Shown in pieces: positions 45,843 through 53,611 of a DNA stretch of 64,000 bases. The notes below the pieces were generated by a model that ran no database searches, was not told where the DNA came from, and saw only the letters and a list, made by a program, of their open reading frames with translations. The DNA lies in assembly GCA_019912395.1 (NCBI GenBank), contig JAIOIH010000028.1, positions 1-64,000 of the forward strand, written 5' to 3'. The translations under genes were made by a program, and so were the position numbers. Each line of letters starts with the position of its first letter. Position 1 is the stretch's first letter. The stretch is from Flavobacteriales bacterium. Its GTDB lineage: Bacteria > Bacteroidota > Bacteroidia > Flavobacteriales_F > PHOS-HE28.

Positions 45843-46796
45843 TCAGTGCCGCACCACCCGCTGGCTCAAGATCACCTTCCCATCCATGAACAAGGTGGCC
45901 AAGTAGGTGCCGGCTGCAATTGGACTTCCGTTCGCGTCCTTGCCGTTCCATTGCGTGGTGAAGCGCCCTTGGTCCATGTTGCGATCGACCAGCGAAACCA
46001 CTTCGCGGCCATCGGTATCGGTGATCACCACTTTCACCGCAGCTTTGCGGAACACATTAAAATGGATGCTGGTCTGCTCCGCGCTGGGGTTCGGATAGGT
46101 GGGCATCAAATAGCCATCGTCGCCGTAGCGGTTCGGCTTGATGCCGACGAAGCCGTCCAACACGATATCGAACACCCCTTCGCGCTGTCCACCACCGATG
46201 GGGTTCAGCGGTATGATGCGTTCCGCAGCATCGGGTTGTGAGGCCCACGGATCGGCGGCGATGTATTCATCCCCCTCGAAATAGTGCTGCGTCACCAGTG
46301 TGGGATAACCGGGCTTGCTCACCTTGTAGTGGATGTGCCGGGGGCGGTATTGCGCACCGTTCAAATACGGACCGGGCATGATCGTCTCGAACGCATAATG
46401 CCCGTTGGCATCCGCGTTCATCACACCTCTCAGCTCAAAGGTGTTGGCCGTACTGTAGACCGCGGCATCGTTCGCTTGCCAGATCTCCACCAACGCACCG
46501 GGGATCGGGGTGAGGCAATCGTTGCTGAGCACCGTTCCGCTGATGAACAAGCGTTCGCCAGGTTCATCTACTGCGGCCACCATGGTGGTGTTCGGAGCAC
46601 CGGCCAAGTAGTACGGGCCTAGGATATCATCCGTGGTCGGGAGGCAATCCCCGGCAACCACAGGGCCTTCCGGGGCCAAGGCAAGCAGTTGCTTGGTCAG
46701 GAAGATGGAGCCCAAGCCCAAGAGCGAACCCGCCTTGATAAAGCTTCGGCGATCCAATGAACCCTTCGACTTGATCGTTGTGCTTGCTTTTTTCAT
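45843..46796 (-). CDS. Intradiol ring-cleavage dioxygenase-like protein with Tat-type signal and T9SS sorting domain
   Basis: 317 aa. Tat-like leader (DRRSFIKAGSLLGLG; R16-R17) and intradiol dioxygenase domain (about 45-235). Candidate Fe(III) ligands are a Tyr in GPYY (residues 60-63), Y144 in MPGPY, and H154 and H156 in RPRHIHYKV. The C-terminus has a sorting-type domain (YPNPSAEQTSIHF ... AAGTYLATLFMDGKVILSQR). Family enzymes cleave catechols between the hydroxyls; many extracytoplasmic relatives have unknown substrates. The Tat plus T9SS combination suggests export of a pre-folded iron enzyme. Confidence 0.85.
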   Translation of the reverse strand: MKKASTTIKSKGSLDRRSFIKAGSLLGLGSIFLTKQLLALAPEGPVVAGDCLPTTDDILGPYYLAGAPNTTMVAAVDEPGERLFISGTVLSNDCLTPIPGALVEIWQANDAAVYSTANTFELRGVMNADANGHYAFETIMPGPYLNGAQYRPRHIHYKVSKPGYPTLVTQHYFEGDEYIAADPWASQPDAAERIIPLNPIGGGQREGVFDIVLDGFVGIKPNRYGDDGYLMPTYPNPSAEQTSIHFNVFRKAAVKVVITDTDGREVVSLVDRNMDQGRFTTQWNGKDANGSPIAAGTYLATLFMDGKVILSQRVVRH

Positions 46797-46802
46797 GGTT
46801 GT

Positions 46803-47775
46803 TCATGGAATGAAGATACGTTGTGCGAATGCGGTGCCCGAAGGACTCATGGCACGTAGCAGAATGATCTGGTTGGACAGGTCCGCGATGGGCAGCGTGC
46901 TTCGATCATCCCTGGTCGTCAAAGACCGGACCGTTCGTCCGTCCAAGGTGAAGAGTTCGATGGTCCCGAGGGCACTACCATCGTTGGTCCAGACCTCCAG
47001 CTGACCTGCGCGCTGCTGTATTTGCAACGCATTGTGGTCCAATTCCGGAACGCCGTTCGTGCCGTCCACGCATTGTGCATACCACATAAAGCTGAGGTCC
47101 AACGGACCGGGACCCGGATGGAGATGGGTATTGGTCCCCGTACTTTGCTGGTAGCTCGGTGTAATGCCGATGATGTAGCTCGTATCGATCGGGGAGAATG
47201 GCGTGAAGCTCAACATGTACTTCCCGGGGGGGCAGGCAAAGTGTATCGAACCCGGTACTGAGGACGCTGTCCATATCGAAGTGTCCATCATCATACCACG
47301 TGCCCGAATCATCGGTGATCCACCAGTACGCGGGGAAGGAGAACGGAGCACCTGTATTGGTCAGGTAGATCTCCGCTTGGATGCATGCAGGAAGTGGACA
47401 AAGTGCCAAGGATTGAAAATTCCAGCTGCACACCAAGTCATCGCCGAAACCCGTGAAGAGCTCAAGTGTTGCATCGAACGGAACATTGCTCAACTGGACC
47501 CCTGGACGAATGACCAAGCGATGGGTTTGTGGGGCACCGAAGCCCAGGCAAAAGAAATCCGTGACCTCTGCGGCCAGGGTATCGCCGTTCTGGTCGTACA
47601 GGATGAACGAAGGATAGTCGATGCAATCGAAGTTCGTTACATGCGCCATCACATCGATGATGCCTGTATCCACCGCATTGTATTGGATCCCATCGATCAC
47701 GACGCTATCGCACTCATTTTGGGCCTCCACTGCACCGGGCAAAAGTGAAAGGAGGAGGAGGATCGGCTTTTTCAT
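46803..47775 (-). pseudogene. T9SS-sorted secreted protein, frameshifted at a C7 tract
   Basis: ATG 47775 begins a signal peptide (MKKPILLLLSLLPGAVEAQ) and an ~180-residue ectodomain (DSVVIDGIQYNAVDTGIIDV ...). The frame is lost at seven consecutive C (47226-47232 on the plus strand as G7). Removing one C restores TLCLPPGKYMLSFTPFSP and continues to a T9SS tail (LDGRTVRSLTT ... GTAFAQRIFIP) ending at 46803, about 323 aa. It could be a sequencing or assembly error, a true pseudogene, or slipped-strand phase variation. Ectodomain function unrecognised. It lies 6 bp upstream of the dioxygenase gene, probably in one operon. Confidence 0.75.
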
Positions 47776-47841
47776 GGGATTCAGGTAATGGTCGATACAA
47801 AACTCCGCCACCACATGGTGCGCTACAATGGACGGAACCCG

Positions 47842-48762
47842 CTAAGGCTTGTACTTATCCCGGATACGTGTCCGGAACGCGGCCGGTGTGTCTCCTTCAA
47901 CCCTGTGGAACCAACGCGTGAAGTATGCAGGGTCCTTCATGTTCAGCGCGTAGCCTACTTCCTTTATGCTGAGGTCCGCGTGCAAGAGCAGGCGCTTGGC
48001 CTCGAGCAACAGCCGGCCTTGGATCACGCTGCTCGCCGTTCGGTCCAGTCGCTTTTTCACTTGTGCGTTCAAGTGGTCGGCGGTGATCGCCAGTTGCGCA
48101 GCGTATTTGCCGACTTGGCGTTCGTTCAGAAAGCCGCATTCCACCAGGTCCATGAAGCGATCCACAACGTCCGTGGGGTATGTATTCGGGAGGCCTCTTT
48201 CGCCTTCCGCTTTGGCCCAATGCGCACACTTGATGCACAAAATACCAAGGATGCCTTCCACCACATCGTTAACGGGGCCGCTGCTCCGCTTCAATTCAGT
48301 CTCCATCAACCGGACCAGTACGCTGCTCTCGTCCAGTTGTTCCTCTGTAAGCGAGAAGGCTGAAGGCCGACCGGCATGAGCAAAAAGCTCGGCACGTGCT
48401 CCATTTCCTTGGCCCAGTTGTGCATCCTGGGCGAACATCACCACCAGCCCTTGCATATCAGCGGAACGATCCAACTTATGGACTTGTCCGGGAGCCACCA
48501 AGTGCACGCATGGCACGTTGATCGTGACCTGCTCCAGGTCGATCATGTGCTCCCCCGTGCCCTTCGCGAAGAAGAACAGTTCGTGGAAATCATGCCGGTG
48601 AACATCGTTGCTCACGGCTTTTGCGCCGGGTACGATGCGTTCCACACGTGTGGGAATACGCGTATGCTCGGACCAGTGATGTGTGGGTATGATCGGATGA
48701 TCCACACCATGAAGATGCGTGAAAATGTATGCGCGTTGCCTCTGGAACGCGGTTCGGCACAT
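47842..48762 (-). CDS. AraC-family transcriptional regulator
   Basis: 306 aa. N-terminal cupin-like sensing domain (VHRHDFHELFFFAKGTGEHM, VHLVAPGQVHKLDRS) and C-terminal two-HTH AraC domain. The latter shows VGKYAAQLAITADHLNAQVK, LDRTASSVIQGRLLLEAKRL and IKEVGYALNMKDPAYFTRWF. It lies upstream of and codirectional with the frameshifted T9SS protein and the dioxygenase, so it may regulate them. The ligand is unknown. The start is uncertain by about 20 residues. Confidence 0.9.
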   Translation of the reverse strand: MCRTAFQRQRAYIFTHLHGVDHPIIPTHHWSEHTRIPTRVERIVPGAKAVSNDVHRHDFHELFFFAKGTGEHMIDLEQVTINVPCVHLVAPGQVHKLDRSADMQGLVVMFAQDAQLGQGNGARAELFAHAGRPSAFSLTEEQLDESSVLVRLMETELKRSSGPVNDVVEGILGILCIKCAHWAKAEGERGLPNTYPTDVVDRFMDLVECGFLNERQVGKYAAQLAITADHLNAQVKKRLDRTASSVIQGRLLLEAKRLLLHADLSIKEVGYALNMKDPAYFTRWFHRVEGDTPAAFRTRIRDKYKP

Positions 48763-48850
48763 CCGCTCACCGAGATCTACCTAATCACCGTATCGCTCGC
48801 AACTCTCGCAACCCAGCTGAATCCGCTTCGTGTTTCGATCAAGGGGATGC

Positions 48851-50095
48851 TTACATCGCCTCCAGCGCCTGCCCCAAGTCCCAGATGAGGTCCTCCGGGT
48901 GCTCCACGCCCACGCTGAGGCGGACCAACCCGCCGGTGATGCCGAGCTTTTCGCGCTCCACCGGGTCCACGCCCACGTGCGTCATCGTCGCTGGGTGCTC
49001 GGCGAGGGATTCCGTGCTGCCGAGGCTCACGGCGAGCTTCACCAGCTTCAAGGCGTTCAGGAATCGGAAAGCTTCCGGCTCGCCGCCCTGCACATCAAAG
49101 GAGAGCATGGCCCCCGCACTGAAGCACTGGTTATCGAAGATGGCCTGCTGCTCGGGCGTATCGAGGAAGCCGAGGTAGTGTACCTTCTTCACCTTAGGAT
49201 GGGCCTGCAGGTAGGCAGCGACTTGCTCTGCATTACGGGCCTGTGTTTCCATGCGGGGCTTCAGTGTTTCGAGGCTGCGCAAGAGCAACCAGCCGGTCCA
49301 TGGGCCGGCCATGCAGCCCAGGAAACTCCGCATGCCTTTCACGCGCCCGATCAGCTCGTTGCTGCCCAAGCAGGCACCCGCGATCACGTCGCTGTGGCCA
49401 CCGATGTACTTCGTCGCCGAATAGAGCACCAGGTCGGCGCCCTGCTTCATGGGGTGTTGCCACAAGGGGCCCATGTAGGTGTTGTCCACCGCCAGCAGCA
49501 CGGGCTTGTCTGCGGTGCTGAAGGCCTTTGCCACGCGGCTGCACGCTGCGATATCGATCAGGATGTTGGTGGGATTGGCGGGCGTTTCCACATAGATCAT
49601 CTTAAGGCGGTCCGCCTTGCCGCTCTTGCGCACGATCTCTTCCAGCCGGTGCCGGTCCCATGGATAGAAGCCGATCACTTCGATGCCGAAGCGGGTGAGG
49701 GTCTGCTTGATGAAGTGGTCCGTTCCGCCGTAGATGGGGTTGCTGTAGAAGAGCACATCGCCGGGCGAAAGAAATTCCAGCAGCATGGTGGTGATGGCGC
49801 TCATGCCGCTCTCGAACACGGCGCAGTCCTCCGCGTTCTCCCATAGGGACAAACGGTCCTCCAGGATCTCCAGGTCCGGGTTGTTCAACCGGCTGTAGAT
49901 CAGGCCCAGCTCCTCCTTCTCGCCTTGCTCGCGCAGCCCGTAGGCCACTTCAAAAAAGGCCTTGCCATCCTCCGCTTTTTGGAATACGAAGGTGCTGGTC
50001 TGGAAGATGGGGCACTTGATGGCACCTTGGGAGAGTTCGGGCTTGTAGCCGTAGCTCATCATCAGGCTTTCGGGGCGGAGTTTGCGTTCGGACAT
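48851..50095 (-). CDS. Cystathionine gamma-synthase family PLP enzyme
   Basis: 414 aa, Cys/Met-metabolism PLP-dependent fold-type I enzyme. Shows YSRLNNPDLEILEDRL, ESGMSAITT, SNPIYGGTDH, YVETPANPTNILIDI, VDNTYMGPLWQHP and PLP-lysine in YSATKYIGGHSD. Gly follows the loop Tyr where methionine gamma-lyase has Cys, so lyase activity on methionine is less likely. The actual reaction (synthase, lyase or sulfhydrylase) is not resolved. Single gene. Confidence 0.9.
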   Translation of the reverse strand: MSERKLRPESLMMSYGYKPELSQGAIKCPIFQTSTFVFQKAEDGKAFFEVAYGLREQGEKEELGLIYSRLNNPDLEILEDRLSLWENAEDCAVFESGMSAITTMLLEFLSPGDVLFYSNPIYGGTDHFIKQTLTRFGIEVIGFYPWDRHRLEEIVRKSGKADRLKMIYVETPANPTNILIDIAACSRVAKAFSTADKPVLLAVDNTYMGPLWQHPMKQGADLVLYSATKYIGGHSDVIAGACLGSNELIGRVKGMRSFLGCMAGPWTGWLLLRSLETLKPRMETQARNAEQVAAYLQAHPKVKKVHYLGFLDTPEQQAIFDNQCFSAGAMLSFDVQGGEPEAFRFLNALKLVKLAVSLGSTESLAEHPATMTHVGVDPVEREKLGITGGLVRLSVGVEHPEDLIWDLGQALEAM

Positions 50096-50139
50096 GGTGC
50101 GAAGCTATTGCACTTGACGGAGCTGAAGGGTGATGGAAA

Positions 50140-50703
50140 TCACGCTCCATAGCTGGACCTCCGGACCTGTTCAGTGCTTTCCGCGTTGCTCTCCCCCGGC
50201 CGGTCCTTCAGGGTATCGATCGCATCCTGCACCCATCGGGTATCGCCCAGCGCGGGGACGATGAAGGGAGCGAAGGCGCGCAACGGCCTGTAGAGCGCTG
50301 AACCTTCCAGTGTTTCCTGCGGAACGATGCCGGTGACCTCGGCGCGGGCCATCAGGATGTTCAGTACCACGCTGAGTACAAAGGCGGAGCGAATGGCCCC
50401 GAAGAGCGTGCCTGCCACCTTGTTCGGTAGGCCCAGCATCGCCATGTCCATCGCTTTGGTGACCACTTTGGCCAACAGGTGTACCAGGACCAGCACGCCG
50501 ATGAAGGTGACGATGAATGAGATCACCTCATGCTCGGCATCCATGCCCACCCAGGCCGCCACGCGGGCATTGTAGCGCGTGGCCACCCAGATGCCCAGCA
50601 CCACCGCCACCAAGGAAGCGATCTCCACCACGAAGCCCCGGAAAAAGCCGCGTACCGCAGCGAAACCGAGGAGGGCGATCAAGGTCCAGTCGAGCCAGTT
50701 CAT
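50140..50703 (-). CDS. CvpA family membrane protein
   Basis: 187 aa from ATG 50703 (MNWLDWTLIALLGFAAVRGF). Four predicted TMs (about 5-25, 28-45, 65-85, 105-125) in the CvpA/colicin V production family pattern, with GFFRGFVVEIASLVAVVLGI and a Pro/Ser C-terminal tail. Members are linked to envelope stress and colicin V export but the biochemical role is unknown. Confidence 0.85.
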   Translation of the reverse strand: MNWLDWTLIALLGFAAVRGFFRGFVVEIASLVAVVLGIWVATRYNARVAAWVGMDAEHEVISFIVTFIGVLVLVHLLAKVVTKAMDMAMLGLPNKVAGTLFGAIRSAFVLSVVLNILMARAEVTGIVPQETLEGSALYRPLRAFAPFIVPALGDTRWVQDAIDTLKDRPGESNAESTEQVRRSSYGA

Positions 50704-50804
50704 GGGAACAAGTGTAACACGGTCGGTCACTTGCATGTCCGATGATGACAGGGAAGAACCAACACAGAGCAGAGGAGAACCGCAGATGCACTGAGAAGAG
50801 GAAA

Positions 50805-50894
50805 AACCGCCGATCGCGCGGATGAACGCGGATGCGACTTATGCTGAAATGATGCTGCATGCATTTATCCGTGTCATCTGCGCGATCGGCGGTT
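50805..50894. repeat. Palindromic dispersed repeat
   Basis: The left arm 50805-50833 (AACCGCCGATCGCGC...) pairs with 50867-50894 (...GCGCGATCGGCGGTT), imperfect over about 28 bp; the outer 15 bp pair perfectly. It shares the word style (GCGGATGAACGCGGAT, CATCTGCG) with the element at 10452-10555. The nearest genes are cvpA and the small hypothetical. Confidence 0.65.
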
Positions 50895-50985
50895 GAACTC
50901 AGCGGAGAACCCGGCACGATCAACCTCACTCACCAAGTCTACCTTCGCGCCCTTCCTCAAAATTGCTCCGAGGAACAAAAACACC

Positions 50986-51321
50986 ATGATCGATCTGGCA
51001 TTTGACAAGCGTTGGCGCGACCTGCTGAAGCAGATGGAGACGCGCTTCGGCATGCCCTTGGACCTGAACGGAGTGATCTTCCTCATCGGTGTGCAGGAGT
51101 TGGGCCAGCATGCACGCGACTTCAAGAAGGACGAAAAAGTGAACCTGATGCACGTGGCCATTTCCGTGCTGCTCACCCCCTACGGCTACTACAGGGAGCT
51201 GGGGCGGGACGCGGATGGATGGCCGCACTTTGAACGGGTGAAGGACCTGCCCTCGCTGAACCCGAAGGAGCAGGAGCGCCTAATGAAGGAGGCGATCCTC
51301 TCCTACTTCGAGGAGCACTGA
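50986..51321 (+). CDS. Conserved hypothetical protein (small, Bacteroidota-type)
   Basis: 111 aa from ATG 50986 (MIDLAFDKRWRDLLKQMETR). Cytoplasmic, helical, with LNGVIFLIGVQELGQHARDF, DEKVNLMHVAISVLLTPYGY and LNPKEQERLMKEAILSYFEE. Its composition and ordered segments argue for a real gene and the longer frame from 50893 runs into the repeat. Function unknown; I recognise no catalytic motif. Confidence 0.75.
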   Translation: MIDLAFDKRWRDLLKQMETRFGMPLDLNGVIFLIGVQELGQHARDFKKDEKVNLMHVAISVLLTPYGYYRELGRDADGWPHFERVKDLPSLNPKEQERLMKEAILSYFEEH

Positions 51322-51340
51322 CCTATGCTCAGGGAGTGGC

Positions 51341-51724
51341 TCAATTCCCGCCGCTGACCACCACGGTCTCCTCGTTGGTCTGCTCCTCCTCGATGCGGAT
51401 GATGCCCTCACCAGTGAGCGAATCCTTCCTGGCCAGGATGTCCAGCACGGCGAAACCCGCTTGGCCACGCTTGTAGAACTCGCTATAGTCGAAGGTGATC
51501 TTACCGTCGGAGCTGGTGGTACCTTCCTTGGTAAGCCGGGAGAAGTCGGCTTGCAGCGGGGTGGTGGGATTGGCGAAGAGCTTCACGTAGGCCCCGGCCA
51601 GTGGCGCGCCGGCCGTGTCCAGCACGGTGATCGTGGCCTTGGTGTCCTTCTCCTTGTTGCATGCTCCAAGGCCTGCACCCAGGATGAGCAATAGAACGGG
51701 AATGAAGAGAGCCTTACGGAACAT
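51341..51724 (-). CDS. Putative lipoprotein with carboxypeptidase-regulatory-like domain
   Basis: 127 aa. Lipoprotein signal with lipobox LGAC (FIPVLLLILGAGLGACNKEK). The mature part is a beta-sandwich of the transthyretin/CarboxypepD_reg type (ITVLDTAGAPLAGAYVKLFA, TTSSDGKITFDYSEF). Membrane-anchored envelope protein; ligand unknown. Convergent with the small hypothetical and divergent from the cyclophilin. Confidence 0.8.
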   Translation of the reverse strand: MFRKALFIPVLLLILGAGLGACNKEKDTKATITVLDTAGAPLAGAYVKLFANPTTPLQADFSRLTKEGTTSSDGKITFDYSEFYKRGQAGFAVLDILARKDSLTGEGIIRIEEEQTNEETVVVSGGN

Positions 51725-51805
51725 GGGAGGGCGTGTTGGTTACTTTTGGCCGCCTTGATCGCGGCCTTCGCACCGCGAATGAAGCCAAAAATAAGGACTG
51801 TAGCG

Positions 51806-52516
51806 ATGCCTGCGCAATTATCTCCCCGAAATCTGCTTCTCGCCATGGCGCTGCTTGCCGGGCTGGGCACCACATTCGGGCAGGCCAAGACCGCTGGAAA
51901 ACGGCATTTGGTGGAGATCAACACCACGGCCGGGCGCATGGTGGTGGAACTCTACAACGAGACACCGCTGCACCGGGACAATTTCCTGAAGCTGGTGCGG
52001 CAGCATTTCTACGACAGCACGCTCTTCCATCGGGTGATCCCCGGATTCATGATCCAAGGGGGCGACCCCGACAGCCGCAAGGCCGAGGACCGTGCCGTTC
52101 CCTTGGGCCAAGGAGGGCCGGGCTATACGGTACCGGCCGAGATCAACCCCGAGCTGATCCACCGCAAGGGGGCCTTGGCGGCCGCCCGGCTCGGCGACGA
52201 TGTGAACCCGGAAAAGAGAAGCAGCGGCAGCCAGTTCTACATCGTACAGGGCCGCACGTGGCGCCCGACCGACCTGGCACAGCTCGAGGCCCGGATAAAT
52301 GAAGACCGACCGGGCAGCCTCGCCATGCACTATACGCCGGACCAAGTACAGACCTACGCGAACTTGGGCGGCGCCCCGCATCTGGACGGCGGTTACACCA
52401 TTTTCGGCCAAGTGGTATCGGGGATGGAGGCCCTGGACCTGATCGCGAACCAGCCCTGTGACAACCTGGACCGACCGCTTGCAGATGTGCGCATGTGGAT
52501 GCGCGTGCTCCAATGA
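51806..52516 (+). CDS. Secreted/periplasmic peptidyl-prolyl isomerase (cyclophilin type)
   Basis: 236 aa from ATG 51806 (ATG 51779 adds nine basic residues), with signal peptide (LLLAMALLAGLGTTFGQ). Cyclophilin fold: TTAGRMVVELYNETPLHRDNF, STLFHRVIPGFMIQGGDP, SSGSQFYIVQG and GGYTIFGQVVSGMEALD. The catalytic Arg (FHRVI) and Phe/Gln (FMIQ) are present. An insert of about 50 residues (WRPTDLAQLEARINEDRPGS ...) separates the last strands, as in Bacteroidota periplasmic cyclophilins. Its stop overlaps the pheS start (ATGA). Confidence 0.9.
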   Translation: MPAQLSPRNLLLAMALLAGLGTTFGQAKTAGKRHLVEINTTAGRMVVELYNETPLHRDNFLKLVRQHFYDSTLFHRVIPGFMIQGGDPDSRKAEDRAVPLGQGGPGYTVPAEINPELIHRKGALAAARLGDDVNPEKRSSGSQFYIVQGRTWRPTDLAQLEARINEDRPGSLAMHYTPDQVQTYANLGGAPHLDGGYTIFGQVVSGMEALDLIANQPCDNLDRPLADVRMWMRVLQ

Positions 52517-53604
52517 ACTTGAAGGAACGCATAGAGGCCGTGGAGGCCGAGATAGCCGCTGCAGTTGCCACATCGCCAGAGGCGGTGGAAGCATTCCGCG
52601 TGGGCATGTTGGGCCGCAACGGCAAAGTGACAGCACTTTTGGACGCCTTCAAGGAGGTGCCAGCTGAAGAGAAGCGCGTATGGGGCCAGCGCCTGAACCA
52701 GTTGAAGAACGCCGCACGCGTGCGCTGGGAAGAGCTGAAGGCCCACGCCGAAACAGCCCCTGCGGAAAAGAGTTCCGAGGTGGACCTCACCCGGCCAGCG
52801 CTCACCGAGCACACCGGCAGCCTGCATCCCATCAGCATCGTGCGGCAACGGATCGTGGACGTCTTCGCACGCATCGGCTACACGGTAAGCCAAGGTCCCG
52901 AGGTGGAGGATGACCATCACAACTTCGGAGCGTTGAATTTCCCTGCGGACCATCCGGCGCGGGACATGCAAGATACCTTTTTCGTGCAAGACCTTGTCAC
53001 TTCGAGCGAAGTCCCCGGTGTCAGTTCAAGCGCAGTCGAGAACGACGCCGGTGCTCTTGCCCTACGCACCCACACCAGCAGCGTGCAAGTGCGTGTGATG
53101 GAAGGCGGAGAACCGCCGATCCGTACCATTTCGCCGGGCCGTGTATATCGCAACGAGGCCATCAGCGCTCGCGCACATTGCATGTTCCACCAGGTGGAAG
53201 GCTTGTATGTGGACAAGGGCGTCAGCTTCGCGGAATTGAAAGGAACGCTGGACCATTTCGCCAAGAGCATGTTCGGGCCGGAGGTGAAGATCCGGTTGCG
53301 GCCGAGCTACTTCCCGTTCACGGAGCCGAGCGCCGAAGTGGATATGAACTGCACCATCTGCGGCGGCAGCGGCTGCGCGGTCTGCAAGCACAGCGGCTGG
53401 GTGGAGATCATGGGCTGCGGCATGGTGGATCCCGCCGTGCTCACCAACTGCGGGATCGATCCGGAGGTGTACAGTGGCTTCGCCTTCGGTATGGGCGTGG
53501 AGCGCGTTGCCCAGCTGATCTATCGCGTACCCGATCTGCGGCTCTACTGGGAGAACGACGTGCGTTTCCTGGACCAGTTCACCGTCGGCGCCTTCCGTGG
53601 CTGA
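52513..53604 (+). CDS. pheS: Phenylalanyl-tRNA synthetase alpha subunit
   Basis: 363 aa from ATG 52513, overlapping the cyclophilin stop by 4 bp. N-terminal coiled-coil arm (about 1-80) and class II catalytic core: HPISIVRQRIVDVFARIGY, RVYRNEAISARAHCMFHQVE (motif 2), motif 3 FAFGMGVERVAQLIYRVPD and a Cys-rich insert CTICGGSGCAVCKHSGWVEI. Attaches Phe to tRNA-Phe with PheT, which is not in this window. Confidence 0.95.
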   Translation: MNLKERIEAVEAEIAAAVATSPEAVEAFRVGMLGRNGKVTALLDAFKEVPAEEKRVWGQRLNQLKNAARVRWEELKAHAETAPAEKSSEVDLTRPALTEHTGSLHPISIVRQRIVDVFARIGYTVSQGPEVEDDHHNFGALNFPADHPARDMQDTFFVQDLVTSSEVPGVSSSAVENDAGALALRTHTSSVQVRVMEGGEPPIRTISPGRVYRNEAISARAHCMFHQVEGLYVDKGVSFAELKGTLDHFAKSMFGPEVKIRLRPSYFPFTEPSAEVDMNCTICGGSGCAVCKHSGWVEIMGCGMVDPAVLTNCGIDPEVYSGFAFGMGVERVAQLIYRVPDLRLYWENDVRFLDQFTVGAFRG

Positions 53605-53611
53605 TCACGCC

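Noticed and set aside
45721-45951. 76-aa minus-strand frame between the FISUMP and dioxygenase genes
   Set aside because: Overlaps the 3' end of the dioxygenase gene in another frame, and shows no signal peptide or family feature.
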